From Rhinopomastus cyanomelas (Eukaryota > Chordata > Aves > Bucerotiformes > Rhinopomastidae): a stretch of 64,000 nt of DNA. Each line of letters starts with the position of its first letter. The first letter of the stretch is position 1. The notes below the pieces were generated by a model, which saw only the letters and a program-made list of their open reading frames with translations, was not told the DNA's origin and searched no databases. The stretch covers positions 638,080 to 702,079 of the forward strand of contig VXBP01002579.1 of NCBI GenBank assembly GCA_013400115.1, given 5' to 3'. Shown here in pieces: positions 23,095 through 35,393 of this stretch. The position numbers and the translations under genes are program-made.

Positions 23095-25000
23095 AAGCAA
23101 GGGCACAATAGCCTCGCTATCAGTGGCAGCAAAGCATCTCAGGAATGACACATGGAAGAAGAACACTTGGAAAGGTCATTTTAGACTGTGTCAAATGGAG
23201 TTCTTGAAAGAGCCACAGTTTGTTCAACAAAAAAGTCGGCTGTATTCTTCAAATGTGGCATTGCTAAGAGGCCTGGACCCAAGTCGTATGATTCTGATCT
23301 CTGGGCTCATAAAACATAGAGAAGGTAGGGTGAGTTATGGTGAGATGTTTTCTGGCCTGGTGTGAAATAGCCCAGATGAGTGCCAGTGCAACTGGACTGT
23401 ATCTCGATGGCTTTGGTTTTCCTCATAAAAATAAGCATATGTGCTCAGCTCTGTGTACAGCACATGGATGGCAAACCCACAGGTCACGGGCAGGTGGGCG
23501 AGGAGACTGGGGTGTCTGTTCAGAGAGAAGAGATTCATTGAATTAGCTGAATTTCTCTAGATGTAAACTGACCCTGCTAAGCAGCACAGAATAACTAATG
23601 AGCCGTAGTTTGGTGGGAATCATTGGCCAAATGGCATGACTTCTACCTTCGTTATTTGTTATGGAATTACGGTCAGTAAATGGATTTGTGAACATCAATC
23701 TCTGCACCTTTGCTCTGGGCAGAATTAACTCTTCCTCTGCTGCGTGGGCTTTGCTCCCTCTTGCATCGCGATGCTCCCTCACGCACGCTTACGGCCAGTG
23801 GAATGGTCTGTGTTTCAGAACAAGGCTCTTTAGTCTTGCGTGGAAAACTGCACAATGTGCAGCATTCCCTGGCATGGACACAGGGGCTGTGGCAGACCAC
23901 CCCCGTGCTTTCTGCTCTATGTCATCTGCAGGAACAGAAGTAAAACCCTGCTGAGACCTGAAGTTATTGTTCCACTTCTTGGAGGTGACCAGATGCTCAG
24001 GCGATAAGAGGGGAAATCACGTCTTCACGAGCATGATCCTGAGTAACAGAACAAACTCCTCAAGGACAAGTTTCATCTTTCACAAAGCCAACTAAAACCA
24101 GCAGCGTGGACCTACTATTTAACGATTCCTAAAAATAACCCTACTATTAGGAGGTGGCAAATAGAGTCTGGTTCTCAGTGTTTATTCCCAGTTCTGACCA
24201 AAAATGTCCCTGTGGGCATGCTGCACAGAAACCAAAGCCCACCAAGCCTCTAAAATGGCTACAGCTGGAGGAGAAAGCACCAGCTAGTGCTGAGTGAAGC
24301 TTTTAAAATAACAGCAATTACCAACATAAATTGTAATCAGCTTTGAAATCTCTGATCTCTTTCTGCTGTCAAGAGGCTGTAGAAATGAACTTTGTGTCTC
24401 AGAGATGAAGCACAAGAAAAGAATAAAGCAGATGGCATCAGTGTCTCACCTGTGCTAGGAAGAGCCCGGAGCACAGGTCTGGTGTCTCACAGTAGCCCAA
24501 TTTAATTCCAGCATGAGGGCTACCAAAAACTTTCCACTCTCCTATAAGGAACTCAGCAGAGGACACTGAAGTAGAAGAGATGTCAGCATATGCTGCACCC
24601 ATGACATCATGGATTGCAACACCCAATTTGGAAATGGAATGTCTCTGACACAAGAGGAATGTGTTTCTCAGTAACCCCAAAACACACACTTGAATAATCA
24701 AGATATCACTAAGATAGTTCTGACAGAGGCACTGCAGCTTGGTGATTCCATGAGATGAAGAAGCCAGCACTTCCCTTGATAGATTTCCTCGTGCACTGTT
24801 CATAACTTATGACTACAAATTGCTGTTGTCTTTTCTTTTTTATTTATGGATTAAATAAATTTAATCTTTTTAATTTATGGATTAAATAAAAATGTAGCAC
24901 TTGCTTCACCCTAGAAATGAAAACTGATATTCTACACAGCTGAAGCAGTTTAAATGCCACAACACAAACAGTTTCTTCATCTCTTAAATGGTTTCTGGTT
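23095..25000. other. Unique non-coding sequence with a short AT-rich direct repeat
   Basis: No gene is recognised. ATTTATGGATTAAATAAA occurs twice, at 24842-24859 and 24873-24890 (31-bp period), in an AT-rich patch. A minus frame at 24803-24438 (121 codons) has no domain. Confidence 0.5.
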
Positions 25001-25374
25001 TCTCTCTTTAGCTTGAAGAAGAGAAGACTGAGGGGTGATCTCATTAATGTCTACAAATATTTGAGGGGTGGATGTCAGGAGGATGGAGCTGAATATTCTC
25101 AGTGTCATGTAGTGATAAGACGAGGGGCAATGGTTTTAAGCTGAAACATAGAAGGTTCCACATCAACCTGAGAAGGAACTTCTTCCCAGTGAGGGTGACA
25201 GAGCACTAGAACAGGCTGCCCAGGGGGGTTGTGGAGTCTCCTTCACTGGAGACATTTAAGACCCACCTGGATGTGTTCCTGTGTGACTTGGTCTATGTGA
25301 TCCTGCTGTGTCAGGGGGATTGGACTAGATGATCTTTCGAGGTCCCTTCCAGCCCATAATGATTCTATGATTCT
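25001..25374 (+). mobile_element. CR1 LINE, ~375 bp sense copy
   Basis: It starts in ORF2 at TCTCTTTAGCTTGAAGAAGA and passes through GATCTCATTAATGTCTAC. It ends with TAATGATTCTATGATTCT, the canonical tail. In-frame lesions disrupt ORF2, for example CACTAGAACAGGC in place of CACTGGAACAGGC, which turns the conserved Trp codon (HWNRLP) into a stop. Dominant subfamily. Confidence 0.95.
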
Positions 25375-26876
25375 TCTTTTCCCCCCACATTTTTCTTGAT
25401 GCCTGCTTAGCAGAAGCTTTGAATCATTAATGTCTGACATGTTCAAAGCAAAATCACTCTGCTACTCCTGAAGGTCTCCTCGGCTGTATCCCAGTTTCAT
25501 GCTTCAAGTTAATCATCATCTAAAAGTCCACTGTGACCCCTTTTCTGGCTGCTGTAGTCTAATTTTTGTGTGTAACCACTAGCTAATCTGATTTTTCCTC
25601 CTCCATGTTATAGAGTATTGCCAGTGCCACCGGGGCTCCTTGGAGAGTGCTCTTTGAATTCATGTAGTTGGTAGTGATCCTCCAGTGACAATTACGTTGT
25701 CATTGTGTTTGCTGAGATTCATCTCACACACAACCCTTAACCCACTTAAAATGCACTGCTGCCCGGCACCGCTAAATCCAAGTACTGTGCTACAGGAAAG
25801 AAGTTGCTCTACAAGGTCTACCTATGCTCCTTTGTGCAGGTCTTCTGTGTTGGTCATCAGAAAGCTCGTTGGACATTTATAGAACTTCTGTTTAACAGTT
25901 GTTGTTCATGCATCAACCTGTCGTAATTTATAGCCCTGTTTTTTAACCATCGTTTGGTATCTGTATCAATCTGTCTGTGATTCTCTCCAAGATCTAATTC
26001 AGATCAAACACTTTTCATCTGAGCACAGTGCAGTGCTTTTCTTAAAACCTGGCAAAACTTTAGCACACTTAAAGTTTATGAAACCTCCTTGGTTTTTAAA
26101 GATTTATTCAAACTGTGTGGGGGAAGGCCGAAGATATTATCAGATGTAGAACCTCTGGAGAGAAGTTGTCTGTGTCTGATAGCAGAAGAATGTAATGAAA
26201 GTAATTGCACTACTGTTTGCTCCTCTTACAATTACTGCTTATTATCATTTTGTCTTTTTCATTTGTGTCATGAGTTTGCTGCTCTACTATGGTTTTAGGC
26301 CAGAGACATCCAACATTTTTCTGGAAACGAGCCTTGTAGTGATCTCAAAGATCCTTAGGGAAGCCTCTCGTCTGTAAGACTGCCCTCCTTCTCAGCAGCA
26401 CTCAGTGCATCCCGTAGTGGGTCTGTACATAGGACACAATGACCTAAGCCAGCAGGTTTCATGGTTTCCACGATGTTAAGTTTGCATTTGTCTGTTTGAA
26501 GTGAAGAACTTAGAGATGGAAAAGTTTCATTTTGTCTTCTTTCTGTTAGTGCTGAAGCTTTTCCTACATAACTACCAGTGCAAGGCTTCAACGCTGCCCA
26601 GCTAACACTTAGGTTTAGGTGGGATTGCACCCTCTGCAAATCTTGCAGACTTTGTAGAAAGGGAGAAGAGTACTTCACAGCTTGGAAATTCTTCAATAAT
26701 TTAATGATGTTTCGGAGGATCAGGGCCCCAGACAGCTTATTTACATTTTCCTTTATTATTTTTAGGTGCAACATAAGATTTTCAGTAATTTTTCTCTGGT
26801 TCTTGTACCTGATTGCCGTTGTTTTAGCTCATCCCACAGCATCCATTAAGTAGAACTTGATTGATTCTGTGAGGGT
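25375..26876. other. Unique non-coding sequence
   Basis: Nothing is recognised. Open frames at 26355-26774 (minus, 139 codons) and 26578-26853 (plus) overlap on opposite strands and lack motifs. Confidence 0.5.
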
Positions 26877-27155
26877 CTTCTCAGTGTCATCTAGTGATAG
26901 GACAAGGGGCAATGGGTGTGAGCTGGAACATAGGAGATTCCACATCAACCTGAGAAGGAACTTCTTCACAGTGATGGTGACAGAACACTGGAACAGGCTG
27001 CCCAGGGAGGTTGTGGAGTCTCCTTCACTGGAGATGTTTAAGACCCGCCTGGATGTGTTCCTGTGTGACTTGCTCTAGGTGATCCTGCTGTGTCAGGGGG
27101 ATTGGACTAGATGATCTTTCAAGGTCCCTTCCAATCCCTAATGATTCTATGATTC
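26877..27155 (+). mobile_element. CR1 LINE, ~280 bp sense copy with intact ORF2 C-terminus
   Basis: The frame 26857-27078 carries the cleanest CR1 ORF2 C-terminus of the window: SSDRTRGNGCELEHRRFHIN, then VTEHWNRLPREVVESPSLEM, then FKTRLDVFLCDLL and the natural stop. The 3' UTR and ATTCTATG tail follow directly. The low divergence suggests a comparatively young insertion, although it is heavily 5'-truncated and cannot encode an active enzyme. Confidence 0.96.
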
Positions 27156-29087
27156 CTAACTCAGAGTTGTAAATCTGTAATGTTCATCTATTTTGTCTGC
27201 TTGGAAGATGATGCTCCAGGCAGGACTCAGCTTGTGAGGTCAGGATACACCTTCAGGCACAAAAGGAAAATAACAGAAACAAATCTCCTTGGGAAGGCAA
27301 ACGTGCACTTCGCACTGACTCAGCTTCAAAAAGCACAGTGGTGAAGGTGGTGACTACCACAGCAAAGATGTTATGTCATACCAAAGGGATCCTTGCAATG
27401 CTTTCCCTTGAGTGCCCATTTCACCAAGGAAAGGTCTCATTCATCCGTGAAGAAGGCTGGTGCCACCTTTTTCTAGCCCCAGAAGTAGCTGTTGTCAATG
27501 CAGACACATACAGCTAACATGGGCTTCACCGACGGCTTGCAAAGGTCAGCCTCTACATTAAATAGCCAGCTCGTGCAGGTCTGCTTGGTGTAATATATTG
27601 GCCAGGTGTAAGGCTGGAATGCTTTCAAGCCTGGCTTCACTAGTCCTATTCAATGCCCCTGTAAGTCCTATGGCCTCACAGGCTCCATGCATGGCTGCCT
27701 GCTCTATGCTTTGCGAAACACCAAGACTTCTCTGCTTTCCTTGACACTCTGTCCCTCTTTGGGCCCCCTTGCATTTGCTGCAGAATGCCCTGGGATTCAA
27801 GGGAGAATCGACTTTTTCTCTATCATATCAGCTCCTAGAGACCAACGTGGATAGCAGCTTCATCTCCTCGGCCACTTCTTGCACCACGGCATGCCTGTAG
27901 CCCATCCTTTTTGCTGGAGCTTGCCCTGGCCCTTGGAAAGACCCAGCAGCCACACCGACTGAGCAACCTGACAGGGAGGAGTCACCTGTAGCTTTTGGAT
28001 GCAGATGCCATGCTGTGCGTGAACAAAGACAGAGTTCCTTTGTTTCAGGGGTGAAGGGCTTGGCAGGCAAGATGAAACGTCTCAGATAAAAAACTTCTGT
28101 CAGTCTCCACTTGGCTGTTTCTGAGATTTCTGAATGTTTTGGCAAACTCCAGCCCTCTCCTCAGGACCTGGAAAGCAACTCCTTTACTTTGTAGTACAAC
28201 CTGCTTTGTTTCCACTGGTTGCCAGTGACCTAATCATGGTGCAGGCTAGCATAAATCTCTGATCTGGCCAGCACGTTCCTGAAGGCTGCCAATTAGATGT
28301 CTGCACTTCATACAAGGCTTTGTGTCTCAGCATTTGAACATTTTACGCTGAAATAGGGACTTCCAGACTTAACCCAGTGACCTGGAAAGTTCTGGGCAAA
28401 CTGATCTGCTGCCTCACCTGCAGCTTTGATTTTGCGGTCAGCGCCAAAACCCAGAGTTGGGTTTCTGTGCATCTGATGGCTCATAATTCAGGCTGTACCC
28501 CAGAAAATACTCCTGTGGGCCAGTGATGGCTGATTACAATTAAGAGTGAAGCAGACCTGTCAGTGCTTTTGAGACAATCTAATGTTTACTGTTCCTCGGT
28601 TTGATTAACAGCTGCAGCCACGCTCAGCCCAGCTCAGCTTAGGGAAGTTACACAACGTGTCCTGTTTACAGCTCTAGCTGAATGGAGGGAGGAAAGAGAA
28701 AAGATTTGCTTTTTAAACAAGTGGTATGTTGCCTACATCTGTCTGGGGGAGCAAAATATCAACAGCTGTGGAGCATGGGATCTTCAGTTCCTGGACGAAG
28801 TGTCATGGTTTTGTTCCCAGCGACACGGCTGGTTCACAGACCTGCAGCTGAGACACCACTGGGCAAAGCAGCTGGTGAATCACCTGGAGGATCGTGAATC
28901 TGAGAACTTCCCTCAGCCTCTACTACAGATTTGCTGTGTAAATGGAACAGCTCTGTGCAGGAACTAAACTGCTGGGGGTTGGTGGGGGAGATAAAAGGAC
29001 ATTATTGTTCTCCAGAACATTTCAAAGACAGGTGACTGAAAGTCTCAGAGCAAGCAGACAAGTAGCAGCATCATAAGAACATGAGTC
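27156..29087. other. Unique non-coding sequence
   Basis: No repeats or genes are recognised over 1.9 kb. Open frames stay at or below 105 codons. Confidence 0.5.
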
Positions 29088-29133
29088 CATAGAATCATAG
29101 AACTGTACGATGAAGAGGGTCATCTAGTCATAG
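29088..29133 (-). mobile_element. Degraded CR1 tail fragment
   Basis: CATAGAATCATAGAACTGTA followed by GGGTCATCTAGTC resembles an antisense CR1 3' end that has lost the GGAAGGGACC block. The evidence is the tail repeat and the ATCTAGTC match only. Confidence 0.5.
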
Positions 29134-30732
29134 AAGCACTTCCACGCTGTGCTTTGAGTTCTTGGGGAGCTGGCAATCTGCTGTGGAAAGGAAAATGGTG
29201 AGTCTGGCTTGTGGGAACAAAGCAGCACTCTGCAGCCAGGACACTTGTGGAGCTATCTCCCACCTCAGAGACAGAAGTTTGACGTGCTGCTTTGTCCTGG
29301 TGGGAGGCTTCAGTAGCTTTGTGCATGTAACTAACAGCATGTTTGTCAGACCCTGCCTGCCATCACTCCCATCCAGGAGTGATATCATCTCCTTCCATAT
29401 TCCCTGCCAGTCCCCAAGCACCTCAGAGGATCTGCCTGCTCCCCATTCCAGTCATGTCACTCCTGTCTTCTAGCATCTCTGCTCTGGTAGCAAGCACCAG
29501 AGGCTGCACTTCTCTTAGGCAAAACCTGTCTAGGGAGAGAAAGCAGGCAAAGAAAACTGTTGAGCACCACACACCGTCCATCCCTACCTGAGCAAGTAAA
29601 GGGTTTTCTAGTTGCCAAGCAGGGCTACAAGGAATTACAAAGAAAAGAGGCAAAAGATGGCAGGAAGTTGGCAATAGAAGAGCAGGGAGTAAGCAGAGGG
29701 GAATGAACTCCTCCAGGTACAGCCAACACAGCAAGAAGGCACAGGATTGAAAAGCCTATTGTTGACACCAAAACTTGTGGCTAACACCAACATTATTTCT
29801 GAGGACTTGTGCAAACCAAAGGAAGCTATTCTTGACCCATCCTTTATTTATCATCTCATGAAGGAAAAGCTAATCAGAAGAAAAGTATCATATGAAATGG
29901 AATGACAAACAAATGTTTATTCAAGTTTCTTCAGTATATAAAGATCTCATGCTTCAGTCCAGCTTCTTCAACTATGAATGAAGCCTGAAGTTCAGAGTTA
30001 CCTTTATACTTGCAGGCATTTTTGCTAATAGAGATCCTAAGCCCTGCTGCAAGTGAGGCATTAAGCTAAAAGGAAAGAAAAAATCCCATTCAGTTCCTCA
30101 AGTTTTCGTGTGTGCCTCTATGTTCTTGAAGTTGCCAGACAACACAACCAGGGAATTGTGAGTCAACAGTGCTTTATATTCACATCATGTCCTTCGGGAT
30201 GGTGTATGTTCTAGCACAAAGACATATGTGATGTGATTATGGAATATAAGTGTTTAATTTTTACTGTGATATGCAGCCATGGTTTTGTTTTGATGGATCG
30301 ACTGAGCATTGTTTGCGTAGCAAGCACCGTAGAGTCTACAGTTCAAGCCAAGCAGCTAAACAAAGCAGCGCCGTTTCCCATATGTTATGTGAACTTCATT
30401 ATCACCCCTCATGTTTGGAACTGAGGGGGAGTTTTTTTGTTTTGGTGCTCTGCAGCACCAAAGTTCAAATAAAATCTTTGCATAGGTTTGCTGTCTGGAG
30501 TTCAGTGGAGAATGAGAAGGAAGGGAATGGTAGATGCTGGGAGAAAGAATAAGAGCCAGGGTGTCTCAGTGTTATCTTAATCCCTGCATATATTTTTGTC
30601 CCTTCTTTTACAGTGACTTGTATCACAGCAGCCTTGAGCCTTGCATTCAATGAGTGCACCTGGGATGAATTTCATGTAGGTAAGTTGTGAATGTCACCAG
30701 TTTCTTCACTGTATGAATGTGACTAGCTTCTT
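29134..30732. other. Unique non-coding sequence
   Basis: No gene or repeat is recognised. Overlapping frames near 29120-29734 occur on both strands in moderately GC-rich DNA, without motifs. Confidence 0.5.
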
Positions 30733-31454
30733 CATAGAATCACAGAACATTAGGGATTAGAAGGGACCTCGGAAGATCATCTAGTCCAATCCCCCTGACA
30801 CAGCAGGATCACCTAGACCAGGTCACACAGGAACACATCCAGGCAGGTTTTAAACATCTCCAGAGAAGGAGATTCCACAACCCCCCTGGGCAGCCTGTTC
30901 CAGTGCTCTGTCACCCTCACTGGGAGGAAGGTCCTTCTCATATTTATATGGAAACTCCTAGTTACAGCTTACACCCATTGCCCCTTGTCCTATCACTAGA
31001 TGACACTGAGAAGAGTCTGGCTCCATCCCCCTGACACCCACGCTTCACATATTGATAGACATTAATGTGGTCATCCCTCAGTCTCCTCCAAGCTAAAAGG
31101 ACACAGCTCCCTCAGCCTTTCCTCATAAGGGAGGTGCTTCACTTCCTTCATCATCCTCCTTGCTCAATGCTGGACTTCCTCCAGCATGTCTGTGTCCTTC
31201 TTGAACTGGGGAGCGCAGAACTGGACACTAGTGCAGAGTAGAGGGGAAGAAGAATCTCTACATCTGCTAACCATCCCCCTTCTGATCCACCCCAGGATGC
31301 TGTTGGCCCTCTTGGCCACAAGGTCACATTGCTGCCCCATGGTCATCTTTCTGTCCACCAGGTCCCTTTCTCCCACACTACTCTCCAACAAGTCAGTCTC
31401 CTACCTATACTGGTACCTGGAGTTGTTCTTGCCCAGATGCAAGACTCTACACTG
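30733..31454 (-). mobile_element. Longest CR1 LINE of the window (~720 bp, antisense)
   Basis: The copy runs from the tail (CATAGAATCACAGAACATTA) through the 3' UTR and the ORF2 C-terminal region to the area encoding the end of the reverse transcriptase domain. The last recognisable blocks are CTGTTGGCCCTCTTGGCCAC and GTTGTTCTTGCCCAGATGCA. The ORF2 reading frame is broken by indels, for example in the CTCCTCCAAGCTAAAAGG area. The short minus frame 31391-31164 covers part of the former RT tail, including ILGWIRRGMVSR. It is inactive. Confidence 0.95.
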
Positions 31455-32848
31455 AAACTACCACAAAGCATTCAAGGCTCCTGAAAAAATACTTACAGGC
31501 CTGGTCCTGCTGTATAGAAGAGGCAATGTGAATGCAGAAGAGCTGACTGGGCTGGGAGGAAAAGCTGGTGCCCATTAATGCTGTTTGATTCCTCAGTAAG
31601 AGACACACACACTTCTGAGTCATTCACCTGAATAGATTTCTTCTCAGTGAGACACAGGCAGGAGCCTCCGTGGCTTCTGTCTTAAACATCCTCGGTGAGG
31701 GGAAGTGCCTGAGTAACCCTGCACACAAACACACTCCTGCCAGTTTCCTCTGCCCAGTACAAAAATCTATTCAGTCTGGGCTAAGCCAATTTAAAGCAGT
31801 TAAAACTTCCTTGAAGAGAAACACCAAAACACTCAGAACCTGAGCGTAACCGATGCCACAGCACGCTCAGCTGGGCAAGCTCGATTCACACAGCGCTGAT
31901 CTCAGGTTAACTCTGTGGCTGGCCTGACACCAATGAGTCCGACCAAAATCCCAACTCTCTTCACCTCTGCATATGGACCAGAATAACAATTCCCATCATA
32001 TTAGTATTGCTGTGTTATTTTCAAGCCCTTTGCTTTAAAATGGAGAATCCCAAACCTCAAACGTGTAAGTGCTTGTCCTATAGGTAAGAATGAAAGCAGA
32101 AAGTCTATGCAGTAGGAGATTTTAAATGCTGTTAAGAAGATTATTTTATATTTCAGGCTGCATTTGAAAGTCATGCCGATGGAGATCTACTGCTATTATT
32201 TTCCTAAAAAGTAATATTGAAGGTTTCACTTCTTAATTTGCATATTCAGAATTCCTCCAGCGCTAGAAAGAGTCCAAATGAGAGTGTCCTCAGGCTGTAG
32301 GCTAAGAGGACTTGAAATATATTTCTTCCTTCCCTTTAAAGTTATGGCCAAGGCTATGAATAAGTTGATACTGGATTTTATTGTTAGCACTAACAAAACC
32401 ACCTTTTTCTTTTTACCAGAGTAAGACACACATGTCATAAAACCCATCAGACCCAAAGAATTAAGATTGGAGACTAATTACTTTCTCATTTCTGTGGTAC
32501 AAGTTCGTCTCAGGTACCCAGAAGAAGAAATGACACTGGAATTCCTTTATGGCCCTTGCAGAAACACGAGCTGGTTTCTGTCTGCTGAACGTACATCAGC
32601 ACTGACACAGCTCTGGTCCTGAGCTGGCAGAAGTTACCTCAGTAGTTCTGAAGGCAGCCCTTTAACTTAGCTGACAAAACCCTTAGGCAGCACTTAGGCC
32701 AGGGCAGCTAAGCCAAGCTGGAGTCTGAAATGCTTTTGTCTTCCAAAAGGCTGTTCAGTCTTTATGTTCATCATAAGAAGAAAAGTCCAGCTTCACTATG
32801 ACTAGTCAACCACAGCAATGCAGTGGTGTTTGATGCATACCTAGCTTG
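31455..32848. other. Unique non-coding sequence
   Basis: Nothing is recognised over 1.4 kb. Confidence 0.5.
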
Positions 32849-32945
32849 TCATAGGATCACAACATGCGTGAAGGGATCTCTGGAAATCATCTTGTCCAAC
32901 TCCCTTGCTCAGGCAAGGTGCCTTAAAGCAGGGTGCCCAGGATCT
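32849..32945 (-). mobile_element. Old CR1 fragment, antisense
   Basis: CATAGGATCACAACATGCGT, AAATCATCTTGTCCAACTCC and GCAGGGTGCCCAGGATCT resemble the antisense 3' region of an older CR1 subfamily. It is strongly diverged and only about 95 bases are recognisable. Confidence 0.55.
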
Positions 32946-33033
32946 TGAACCCTAAGCTTTTGACTGGCTCCTGATTCATCCCAAGATAGAACCTCATGAA
33001 TTTCAGCTACCCCCTCCTCTGTAAAGGAGAACA

Positions 33034-33094
33034 CTGGAACTTAGGAGGTTCCACACCAGTATGAGAAGGAATTTCTTCACAGTGAGGGTGACGG
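33034..33094 (+). mobile_element. CR1 internal fragment without tail
   Basis: GGAACTTAGGAGGTTCCACA, CAGTATGAGAAGGAATTTCT and TCACAGTGAGGGTGAC correspond to the ORF2 coding block (RRFHI, MRRNFFTVRVT) of the dominant subfamily. Both ends are missing: no HWNRLP block and no tail follow, so this is a deletion remnant and not a simple 5'-truncated insertion. Confidence 0.8.
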
Positions 33095-35104
33095 GTAAGG
33101 ACAGGTAAGGAGAAGATTTTCCATGGAGAAAATTTTCTGTGGGAAAACACCGATACCGTGGCAACATCAAAAAGAAACTTGGCACATTTCTGGCAGACAT
33201 CTGGCTGCTTATTTGTCAATTCAGACTGCCTGTGCTTTGCACTCCTGGTGCCTTGTGGGCTAGCTCTTGAAGGTCTTCACCTCTTTACTTTTGCTCAGGG
33301 ATACCAAGAAGATGCCAAGGATCTGAAGAGCTTTGGTTTTCCAGGTGTCAGAGGCTAATCCAAGCTGAATAAGTGGCTTACTAAACCCCAGCCTTTTTTT
33401 CCCTACTCTACGGGCCATTCCAGCAGCCAAGCAGTGGACTCCATGGCAAGTTCCCTGTTCATCCAGCAATTTGGATTCTCAGACTCCCAGACTCTGTTGT
33501 TCCCTTGCACTGCTTGGAAGTAAAGTAGTTCCTAAAGTTCATCTGGGACTTTGGGGATCTGCTTCCCAGGTGTCTGACTTGTCAGCTATATTCCCTTCCG
33601 TCTTGAAAAGCAAGTCAACCTCGAGGCAGGCAGCCTGTCTGCCCACAAACCAGGCAGGAGCATCAAGGAGAGCAAAATATTTCATTTGCTGTCTCCTGAA
33701 GTAGAATTTCCTGGAAATTGCCCCTAGTTGGGAAATAAACCCCAAAGCCTGCCCTTTGACATTTTGTTCTCATTGAAAACAAAGCCCTTTTTACAATGCA
33801 GCAACATTTCCCAGGAAGAGAGTCTCGTTTTGCCAGCACCACGATGGGGCTATTTGTTAATTTCGTTTCAGCTGGGAGACAGATTCACATTCCCTCTGTC
33901 TCTGAAGTGTGAACACAAAGGGAAGGAAGGGACAGAGCTAAATGCGACTGCAACTGAATCTCTGCTCCTCAACTGAAGCTCTGTTCCTTAAGGAAAAAAT
34001 GCCAAGGATGAGTTCTGGAGTCTCAGGCATTCAACTTTAACCTTTTTTGGTTTTTTTTAAAATACAGTGTAGAAGAATCCTTTTTTGCTGTGAAAGGCAA
34101 GTGGCAACAGCAGAAGAGGACAAGCATCCAAACGATGGGTTAATGGACCAAGGAAACTCAGAATGTCTTTTTCTGACATTATATTTGAATCCAGACTCCT
34201 ACATTGGGAAGTTTTTTTCCAGCTGGATATTAGTGAAAGGATTAGGATTGGAGAGGAAGTGACTGTAGCTACTGATTTCCTTTTATTTATCCTTTTTATA
34301 GAAGCATCTCTCTTTTTGTCACACAGAAGACCAGTTTTGTGGGGAAGACTCTTCAGTGGGTTACTGGTTTTAGGGACACATGAGCCTGGGTGTCAGTATC
34401 TTTAGCAAGATCTCCTTTTTTGATTTGGCTGTGGCTTTGGCTACCATACATGGCCTCAGTAACATCAACTAGACCAAAACACCTCCAATTACTCACCTAA
34501 CCAGGCTTGTTTTCTGGATGTTGTTTCCTCTGCTCCATTTAGAGAAAAAAACAGGGAGTCTGTGTTCATAGTGAATCCCAGAGAAGGTTGAGACTTGAAC
34601 CTGACTATCTCTCACATAATTTGGCAACCTAGTGGGAATGAATTTGGAAAAACCACTACCAGAGGAAACCTCACCCTTCTCACAGGTTTCCCTCTGGAAG
34701 AAATCATATTCCCCTTCCTAATTACATTTTTATAGGTGTCTTCTGAAGTAATGCATTGGCGACATACAATAAGTATGAAATGCACAGACATGCTGCTGGG
34801 TGTTAGTTCCAGTCGTAATTTATCAGCTTTAAACTAGTTTTCCAGTTTGTCTGCCAAAGTCCGATGTAGGATAACGATGGCATGTGTGCACTCTGACACA
34901 CGTAAAGGGTGTGCAACTTCACTGCCCTTAGTGAACGTCCACACTTAGAGGAAAATGCCTTCACTCTCCAGTCTCCTCCACCCAAACTCTATTTGGATTT
35001 ACATCATCCTTATGGGCTTCATTTTAATCACTGTGGATTAGGTTATTCCAACTGTTCTCTGTGTGCAAATAATTTTAGAAGATGCTTGTCTGTGAGATAA
35101 CAAT
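33095..35104. other. Unique non-coding sequence
   Basis: No gene or repeat is recognised over 2 kb. Open frames are 82 codons or shorter. Confidence 0.5.
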
Positions 35105-35168
35105 TCATAGAAACACAGAATCATTAGGGATTGAAAGATCGTCTAGTCCAATCCCCCTGCCACAGCTA
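35105..35168 (-). mobile_element. CR1 tail fragment, antisense
   Basis: CATAGAAACACAGAATCATT, GGGATTGAAAGATCGTCTAG and CCAATCCCCCTGCCACAGC give the last 64 bases of the dominant subfamily. The GGAAGGGACCTC segment has been deleted. Confidence 0.88.
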
Positions 35169-35250
35169 TTTGTGTTAAGATAACAACTGGCAAGTAGAAA
35201 AGCATAGAATATTTCTAAGGGAGAATAATAAAAACACAATGAAATGAATG

Positions 35251-35393
35251 AAACTTGTAATTATGTTTTTGTGACTATCTTAGTACTCAGCTTTTGAGTT
35301 AAACCTGTAATTATGTTTTTGCAATGATCTTAGTACTCAGCTTTTGAATTAAACCTGTAATTATGTTTTTGCAACGATCTTAGTACACAGCTT
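35251..35393. repeat. 50-bp minisatellite, 2.9 copies
   Basis: Units start at 35251, 35301 and 35351. Each reads AAACCTGTAATTATGTTTTT, then GCAATGATCTTAGTACTCAG, then CTTTTGAATT, with a few substitutions. The third unit fades at CTTTG. It has the same scale as the 49-bp array at 2524 but an unrelated sequence. Confidence 0.93.
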
